NCBI RefSeq assembly: GCF_010367455.1
Contig: NZ_WRPR01000070.1
Location: 1-58,750, forward strand
Length of the DNA stretch: 58,750 bases
From: Candidatus Laterigemmans baculatus
GTDB taxonomy: Bacteria; Planctomycetota; Planctomycetia; Pirellulales; Pirellulaceae
Reading direction: 5' to 3'
Shown here one piece after another: positions 53,930-58,750 of this stretch (the first letter of the stretch is position 1; each line of letters starts with the position of its first letter). Under the pieces are notes generated by a model that saw only the letters and a list, made by a program, of their open reading frames with translations, had not been told where the DNA came from and ran no database searches. Both the position numbers and the translations under genes were made by a program.

Positions 53930-54223
53930 ATGAAATGTCCGGTTTGCGAAGAGACCGATCTGGTGATGAGCGAACGGCAAAACATTGAGATCGATTACTG
54001 CCCAAAGTGCCGTGGGATCTGGCTCGACCGTGGCGAACTGGACAAGATTATCGAGCGGGCCAACCAGTATGAGGCCGAGCAAGCAGCACAGCGGCAAATC
54101 CCCCTGCCGCCACCCAATCAAGCTCAGCAACCCTACCCGCCCCGTTCGGACCAAAAATACTACGACGAACGTGGTAAATATTACAAAAAGAAAAAACCGT
54201 TCTGGATGGAATTGTTCGACTGA
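53930..54223 (+). CDS. zf-TFIIB domain protein
   Basis: 97 residues with GGAGAG upstream. The N-terminal zinc-finger is CPVCEETDLVMSER..YCPKCRGIWLDRGELDKI, four Cys in two CxxC pairs, which defines the zf-TFIIB/YjlC-type family. The C-terminal half is Gln/Pro-rich and then Lys/Tyr-rich (DERGKYYKKKKPFWMELFD). Function unknown; widespread in planctomycetes. Confidence 0.92.
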   Translation: MKCPVCEETDLVMSERQNIEIDYCPKCRGIWLDRGELDKIIERANQYEAEQAAQRQIPLPPPNQAQQPYPPRSDQKYYDERGKYYKKKKPFWMELFD

Positions 54224-54234
54224 GCGGCTTGCTG

Positions 54235-54332
54235 AACAGCACCACTTTGAATTGGTTCAAAACAGGACGGCTCGCGGAAAAGTCGTTTAACGGCAAGCCG
54301 AAGGCGACTGCTTTTTAAAACACAGTCGCCTT
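54235..54332. repeat. 87-bp dispersed repeat with a terminal hairpin
   Basis: 54235-54321 matches 58664-58750 over 87 bp with few substitutions. Core motifs are ACAGGACGGCTCGCGGAAAA and CGTTTAACGGCAAGCCG. At its end AAGGCGACTG (54301-54310) pairs with CAGTCGCCTT (54323-54332). It lies after the zf-TFIIB gene and could act as a transcript end. Confidence 0.85.
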
Positions 54333-54420
54333 CAGCGTGAGAAATTTGCCTTGCACCGCTCGCTCCATTACAACGAAGGTGATCTGACAGGGGACCAACG
54401 CCAACGGAGGGGGTGACGCG

Positions 54421-56313
54421 GTGCGTGCTACAAGGCAGCTTCTCGGTCTTGGGGTTTGCGGAGTTCTGCTCTGCTACACCATTCCTTCCCGGCAGGCCGC
54501 CGACGCGGCAACTCCCGGCACTTCCACCGACTCGTCCTACACGGTCAGCGACGCAGGCCTCAATCCCTCTCTTTCGCTGGCGGAAAGGGTCCTTGCCGCT
54601 GAGGCCGACGGGGACTTGCGCGAGCGATCGCGGCTCGTGTTGGATCTGCTCGAATCGCAAGCCGCAGATGAGCTCAGCCGCTCGGTCGCCGCTGAGATTC
54701 GCGACCGCTTGGGGTGGAAAAGCATCGAGGCGAAGGTCGAGGAAAATCTCGACCTGCCGGCGCTAGACCGCTACGAGCGCTTTCGCAGCACTCAGCCCGA
54801 CAACGTGCAGGGACATCTCGCAGCGGCCGCGTGGTGCCAGCGGGCTGGGCTTGAATCCCAGCAAATGGCACATTGCCAGCGCGTGTTGCAACTCGATTCC
54901 GAGAACCGCATCGCCCGGGCTGCACTCGGCCATCGGCGGATCGATGGTCGCTGGGTCACGCCCGAGCAGATGGCCCAGCTCAACGCGGAGATCGCCGCGC
55001 TCCGCGAGTCGCTCCAAAAGTATGGCGGCAAGCTGATGAAATTGGCCTCGGACACGCAGACGGGGAAGCCGGCGGAGCGTCAGGTAGCCGCCCAGTCGCT
55101 ACTGGAACTCGACGCCACCGATGCAACTCCGGCTGTGGCCGCGATCTTCGCCGCCGCACCTCGGCCTTTGATCGACCCTGCAATCCAGTGGATGAGCGAG
55201 CGGAGCGATCCTGCCGCCACGGCGATCCTGGCGCAGTGGAGTATCGATCATCCCGACCCGGCGGCTCGCGACCTCTGCACCGCGGCGCTTCGCCAACGCC
55301 CGCTCTACCACTACGTTCCGCACTTGCTCGAGCGGGCTCGGTCTCCGCTGGTCTCCCAGATCATTCCCTCGTTTCGCCCCGACGGATCGCTAGCCGGTGT
55401 GCGGCATGTCTTTTCGCGGGAAGCCAAAGACAACATCGATGTCGCGGTCGTCGATACCATCGATGTCCGCCGCCGAAACGTCAATCGCTTTCGAAACGAT
55501 GGTCCGGAGCGTCTCTCGACAATACAAGTCGCCATCGAGGACGCCAAGCGGGAACGGGAAAATCAAATCACCAACGCGATGATTGATCGCCAAAACCGGA
55601 TCCAGGCGACCCGCGAGGCAGTCCAGCGGGAACGGGTCGCCGCCGTAGAAAATCAGACCAGCAAGATCGTCAACGATCGTATCCGCCTGGTGCTCTCCGA
55701 GACCTCGGGAACCGATCCCCAAGCGACGCTGCACGAGTTATGGGATTGGTGGGCGGATTATACCGAGCGCGAGCCGGCGCCGATCAAACTCGCGACCTAC
55801 CGCTACAACTATCAGTTATCCACGTCCGACTTCTACACCACCCGCGAGGCCTGCGAGTGCTTTGTGGCGGGCACCCCGGTCGTCACCTCGCGCGGTGAGA
55901 AACCGATCGAGTCGATCGTCGTCGGCGATCAGGTGCTCTCGAAAAACATCGAGACCGGAGAACTCGTCTGGGATGTCGTGGTGACGACCACCACACAGCC
56001 GGCCAAGCCGCTTGTGACCGTTCAGACCGATCGCGAAACTTTCGAGTGCACCGGCGGTCACTTGTTCTGGGTTTCTGGCAAAGGATGGACGAAAGCCCGC
56101 GACCTGGAGTATCAGGATTTACTCCATGGGCTCGCACAGCCGTTGCAAGTTCGCGCGGTCAGCGAGGGAGACGCAGCGCCGACTTATAATCTGGTGACCG
56201 ACGAACATCACAACTATTTCGTGGGCAAGGGGCAGGTCCTCAGCCACGATTTCAATGAGCCTGAGCCGACCACCATCCGCGTCCCTGGACTCGCTCCTGT
56301 CGCCGCCCGGTAG
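54421..56313 (+). CDS. Secreted protein with a C-terminal Hint domain
   Basis: 630 residues, GTG start with GGAGG about 11 nt upstream. Signal peptide about 1-24. Residues 60-250 form a helical, TPR/HEAT-like region (ERLSLAERVLAAEADGD near 50; LGHRRIDGRWVTPEQM near 170). A charged helical stretch (about 380-420) with RQNRIQATREAVQRERV follows. The Hint (hedgehog/intein) domain is at about 478-610: nucleophile Cys in CFVAGTPVVTSRG, block-B His in CTGGHLFWVSG and the end HNYFVGKGQVLSHD. Only about 20 residues follow. Hint domains autoprocess polypeptides in polymorphic toxins; no toxin module is visible. Confidence 0.9.
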   Translation: MRATRQLLGLGVCGVLLCYTIPSRQAADAATPGTSTDSSYTVSDAGLNPSLSLAERVLAAEADGDLRERSRLVLDLLESQAADELSRSVAAEIRDRLGWKSIEAKVEENLDLPALDRYERFRSTQPDNVQGHLAAAAWCQRAGLESQQMAHCQRVLQLDSENRIARAALGHRRIDGRWVTPEQMAQLNAEIAALRESLQKYGGKLMKLASDTQTGKPAERQVAAQSLLELDATDATPAVAAIFAAAPRPLIDPAIQWMSERSDPAATAILAQWSIDHPDPAARDLCTAALRQRPLYHYVPHLLERARSPLVSQIIPSFRPDGSLAGVRHVFSREAKDNIDVAVVDTIDVRRRNVNRFRNDGPERLSTIQVAIEDAKRERENQITNAMIDRQNRIQATREAVQRERVAAVENQTSKIVNDRIRLVLSETSGTDPQATLHELWDWWADYTEREPAPIKLATYRYNYQLSTSDFYTTREACECFVAGTPVVTSRGEKPIESIVVGDQVLSKNIETGELVWDVVVTTTTQPAKPLVTVQTDRETFECTGGHLFWVSGKGWTKARDLEYQDLLHGLAQPLQVRAVSEGDAAPTYNLVTDEHHNYFVGKGQVLSHDFNEPEPTTIRVPGLAPVAAR

Positions 56314-56387
56314 GGCAATCAGGTCGGGCCTGACGTCCGTTGCGGCTTGCCGAAGCCTTCCATGTCTATACGCTGGGGCCCCCAGCG

Positions 56388-57728
56388 TCACTCTGCCCAG
56401 AGGTCGGGTTTCGTCTCTTGAAGGATCTGGTAGATCGCCGTGCGGTCGCTCCGTGAAAGATGGGCGAACTCCTCGCTCTCATCCTCACCGAGCAAGACTT
56501 CCCGGAGTCGCCTCGCCACGTACGTCCGCACCGCGTCGGGCAGCTTGTCGAATGACGGAGAGTAGATCAGATAGCTGCAGGGGTACTTGAACAGCCGCTT
56601 CTGAAGATCGAAATCGCGGAGCGAACGGCCGCGGCTGTCGCGAGGTCCCTGGGCGGCGAACTCCTCTGTAAACTCCGAGGTTCCAGCGACCGGATCGGTC
56701 AGTTGGAATTCGTCGACGAACAGCATGTATCGCAGCAATTTGTCGCCCACAGCGGCCACGCGTCGCTCGGCCGTTTCACTGACATAACTGCTGGGCCGCT
56801 CGAGCGCCGCATTCATGATCCCGTCGTGATGAGCCGCCGACCGCGCTTCATAACTCGCCAGCGTCAGATAGTTTTGCATCTGCGTCTGATGCTCCAACAC
56901 CATCAGCGCCACCACATCACTGTGCGGCGTCAGATAGCGTGAGACGTCGAACAACTCCGACAGATCGGTCACATTGGCTCCTGGCTCCCGATCAAGTGAC
57001 TCGGGGTCCTGCTTGCTCTGGGAAAACACATTGCCCATGTGCCGCATCTTGCCGTGTGTCCCGCTCACATACCAGCCTCCCCAGCGTTCCTCAAAGGGGC
57101 TGCTATGGTCCGTAGTGAAAGTTCCCGCACCGTACTGCGGTTGTCCCCCCCGGTCGACGAAAGCTGAGCGAATCAAACCTCCCGGAACGCCCTGGGTGCG
57201 TGACGATGCGTGACAGGAAATGCACTGCCCGCGGTCGCGGATAAACCGCGGCTTGTCCTGCTCTTCTTGGTCGAGGGTATAAAAAATCTCTCCCTGCCAA
57301 GGATCGGTCGACATCAGCTCGATGACGTCTCCCTGCTGAACCCAGCCGACATAGGTTTCATCGTTGAAGTACAGAGCGCGGGGATGCTTGGGTGAAATTC
57401 GCCGCAGCTGGAAACTCGTCTTCGAATGGACCAGTACCTGACTCGACGCGGGAACATCGAGCGCGCGGAGCAGCGAAGGCAGATAGCCGTGCTCGGCGTC
57501 GTACTCGAGTCGCACTTCGCCCGAATCGATTTTGCCCTGCAAGTCGGCGACCGGATCGGTTGTTCTTCCCTTGCCGTAATTGATTGGAGCTCGCTCGAAT
57601 TCGACTTGCCCCCAGACCGAGCTCGCCGAAAGCGCAACACACCCCCAGACGAACAGGCGGAACCCAATCCAGGTTCGGCCGAGCGTCATCCAAGGGCGGG
57701 GCTTCTCTGTCCTACGGGAGACGAACAT
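56388..57728 (-). CDS. Secreted c-type cytochrome protein (CISCH)
   Basis: 446 residues, ATG at 57728; an ATG at 57689 is possible. Signal peptide ends near VWGQ. A single heme c motif CISCHASSRT lies near residue 173 (57211-57225), with Met-rich and His-rich regions (GTHGKMRHMGNV; LEHQTQMQNYLT) that could supply a distal ligand. The N-terminal 160 residues look like a beta-rich domain. Function unknown. It follows the DUF3365 gene by 31 nt, so they are probably one transcript. Confidence 0.88.
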   Translation of the reverse strand: MFVSRRTEKPRPWMTLGRTWIGFRLFVWGCVALSASSVWGQVEFERAPINYGKGRTTDPVADLQGKIDSGEVRLEYDAEHGYLPSLLRALDVPASSQVLVHSKTSFQLRRISPKHPRALYFNDETYVGWVQQGDVIELMSTDPWQGEIFYTLDQEEQDKPRFIRDRGQCISCHASSRTQGVPGGLIRSAFVDRGGQPQYGAGTFTTDHSSPFEERWGGWYVSGTHGKMRHMGNVFSQSKQDPESLDREPGANVTDLSELFDVSRYLTPHSDVVALMVLEHQTQMQNYLTLASYEARSAAHHDGIMNAALERPSSYVSETAERRVAAVGDKLLRYMLFVDEFQLTDPVAGTSEFTEEFAAQGPRDSRGRSLRDFDLQKRLFKYPCSYLIYSPSFDKLPDAVRTYVARRLREVLLGEDESEEFAHLSRSDRTAIYQILQETKPDLWAE

Positions 57729-57759
57729 ATCGATGCACTCGATGTCTGGGAGTGAAAAA

Positions 57760-58395
57760 TCAGTCGTTCCGATGGGGCACGGCGGTGTTGAGAGGAGCGT
57801 CGTTCTTGAGGGGAATCGTGATCACGAGCCCCGCTGTTCGATCTTCGAGGCTGGTGCGTTGGGGGACGTGGCATTTGAGGCACTGCGAGCCGAGCCGGAT
57901 GGCACCCGCATAGCGAAACCGGTTTCCGTCGACCGCTTCGTATTCTTCTGCCCCCGCAGCCAAGGCCTTGACCGCCTGCTTCTCAAAGGCATCGCGAGGA
58001 TTGTGCTCCACATTCATTGGCGCCGCGTTGACCGTCAGCCAATGCAGTTCGACTTGCCAACGATCTTTCATCGCAGCGAAAACATCTTCGAGAGATTGCG
58101 AGGGGAGCGTATGGCTCTCCTCTTCTTCGAAAAAATCACGATGCATGACTTGCAAGGCGCCGTGAGCCATTTCATGAAGTAGCTGAGCGCGAACGCGCGC
58201 CTCTTGAGGAGACGCGGGTAGCGAGCCAACGGCATCACTATCCGCTTGCTCTGCACCGCCGCCGCCCCGGGTTCCGGGCGGAGGTGCGGCGAACACTTGC
58301 CACACCGGCGGGGAGGCCAGCGCTGTGAGCAGTGCCAGCACCACCAGTAGGCCATTAACTCGTCGTGCGGCAGCCTCTGGTAGAGAATCGTTCAT
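57760..58395 (-). CDS. DUF3365-type heme protein (CLKCH)
   Basis: 211 residues from the ATG at 58395 (MNDSLPEAAARRVNG). Signal or anchor segment about 13-38 (GLLVVLALLTALASPP). The DUF3365-like sensor region contains LHWLTVNAAPMNVEHNPRDAFE, YEAVDGNRFRYAGAIRLGSQ and the heme c motif CLKCHVPQ. Such domains occur in heme-containing PAS-like sensors and as stand-alone electron-transfer proteins. Paired with the next cytochrome; the pair may form a redox module. Confidence 0.88.
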   Translation of the reverse strand: MNDSLPEAAARRVNGLLVVLALLTALASPPVWQVFAAPPPGTRGGGGAEQADSDAVGSLPASPQEARVRAQLLHEMAHGALQVMHRDFFEEEESHTLPSQSLEDVFAAMKDRWQVELHWLTVNAAPMNVEHNPRDAFEKQAVKALAAGAEEYEAVDGNRFRYAGAIRLGSQCLKCHVPQRTSLEDRTAGLVITIPLKNDAPLNTAVPHRND

Positions 58396-58750
58396 GTTGT
58401 CTGCCTGGCGGTACACGCGTTCGCGACAGCCGAACCCAAATCGGCATTATCAATACCACTTTACCAAAGTGGTTGTAGCCTCGGTGCCTGGTGGCGTCAA
58501 CGATTTTCCGTTTCGGCGGATGGTTCAGGCTCGGTCAGAAACTCCCTCGAGTTCGACCTTTTGAGCCGCAGGCGCTAGCCTCGGCCAGACCCCCCCCTTT
58601 TTTTGGCACTACCCTCCCCCCGGGGAGGGTGTCGCTACGGGTTTTCTGACAAAGCTTAACTGGACAGCGCCACTTTGGATTGGTTCGGAGCAGGACGGCT
58701 CGCGGAAAAATCGTTTAACGGCAAGCCGAAGGCGACTGCTTTTTAAAACA
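58396..58750. other. Intergenic repeat mosaic at the window end
   Basis: No gene is seen. It holds a degraded MITE-like element (about 58530 to 58654, from CTCGGTCAGAAACTCCC to GTTTTCTGACAAAGC), interrupted by a CCCTCCCCCCGGGGAGGGT palindrome (58612-58631), and then the 87-bp repeat at 58664. The promoter of the DUF3365 gene must lie in the first 130 bp. Confidence 0.65.
58664..58750. repeat. 87-bp dispersed repeat, second copy (cut by the window end)
   Basis: Matches 54235-54321. The right part of the hairpin lies beyond the window. GACGGCTCGCGGAAAA and GTTTAACGGCAAGCCGAAGG are identical in both copies. Confidence 0.85.

Overview
The window looks like part of a planctomycete chromosome, probably Pirellulales (Rhodopirellula/Blastopirellula-like). 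The reasons are high-GC coding sequence, many secreted proteins of the DUF4159, PVC-cytochrome and ThuA types, a zf-TFIIB mini-protein, a Hint-domain secreted protein, and above all a bacterial microcompartment (BMC) operon of the Planctomycetes/Verrucomicrobia (PVM) type. No rRNA or tRNA gene and no CRISPR array was recognised. Names come from motifs read by eye; no database search was run.

Layout. 1-6457 (mostly minus strand): DUF6677 membrane protein, a 63-aa membrane protein, trkA, gyrB and a membrane protein translationally coupled to gyrB. 6859-13376 (plus): ThuA-like secreted protein, aceE-aceF (pyruvate dehydrogenase E1 and E2, no E3 nearby) and a mini M41-like zinc peptidase. 13373-23485: fused hydantoinase/5-oxoprolinase, a cyclase-repeat/tandem DUF4159 protein, a divergent MoxR ATPase, and a secreted protein with a strong intrinsic terminator. 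23989-33297 (minus): the BMC operon, read as deoR, pduL, BMC-H, BMC-H, acetate kinase, BMC-P, aldehyde dehydrogenase, BMC-P, an unknown protein, BMC-P, class II aldolase, lactate/malate dehydrogenase, followed by infA. 33590-46516: DUF2062, secreted protein, TPR lipoprotein, SDR, a large FHA/coiled-coil membrane protein, DksA/TraR zinc-finger protein, HtrA-like protease, MATE transporter, rhomboid protease and nagB. 46797-58395: LysM/L,D-transpeptidase, pyrE coupled to a PD-(D/E)XK-like protein, a 1,254-aa SGNH/propeller/cytochrome c protein, zf-TFIIB protein, Hint protein and two c-type cytochromes.

How the BMC genes should work together. By analogy with the characterised PVM compartment (L-fucose/L-rhamnose catabolism in Planctopirus limnophila), the aldolase splits fuculose-1-P or rhamnulose-1-P into DHAP and lactaldehyde. 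The CoA-acylating aldehyde dehydrogenase makes lactyl-CoA, PduL converts it to lactyl-phosphate, and the kinase makes ATP. The shell is two BMC-H plus three BMC-P with no BMC-T. Four proteins carry helix-type encapsulation peptides. The system is known, but the slippage-prone linkers beside those peptides, a possible N-terminal extension on one BMC-H, and an Arg-102 'lactate dehydrogenase' deserve attention.

Intergenic DNA is unusually structured. There are at least four dispersed repeat families. One is a MITE-like element with terminal inverted repeats and CTAG target duplications, found nested inside another family. Separately, short tandem duplications begin at or span the stop codons of four minus-strand genes.
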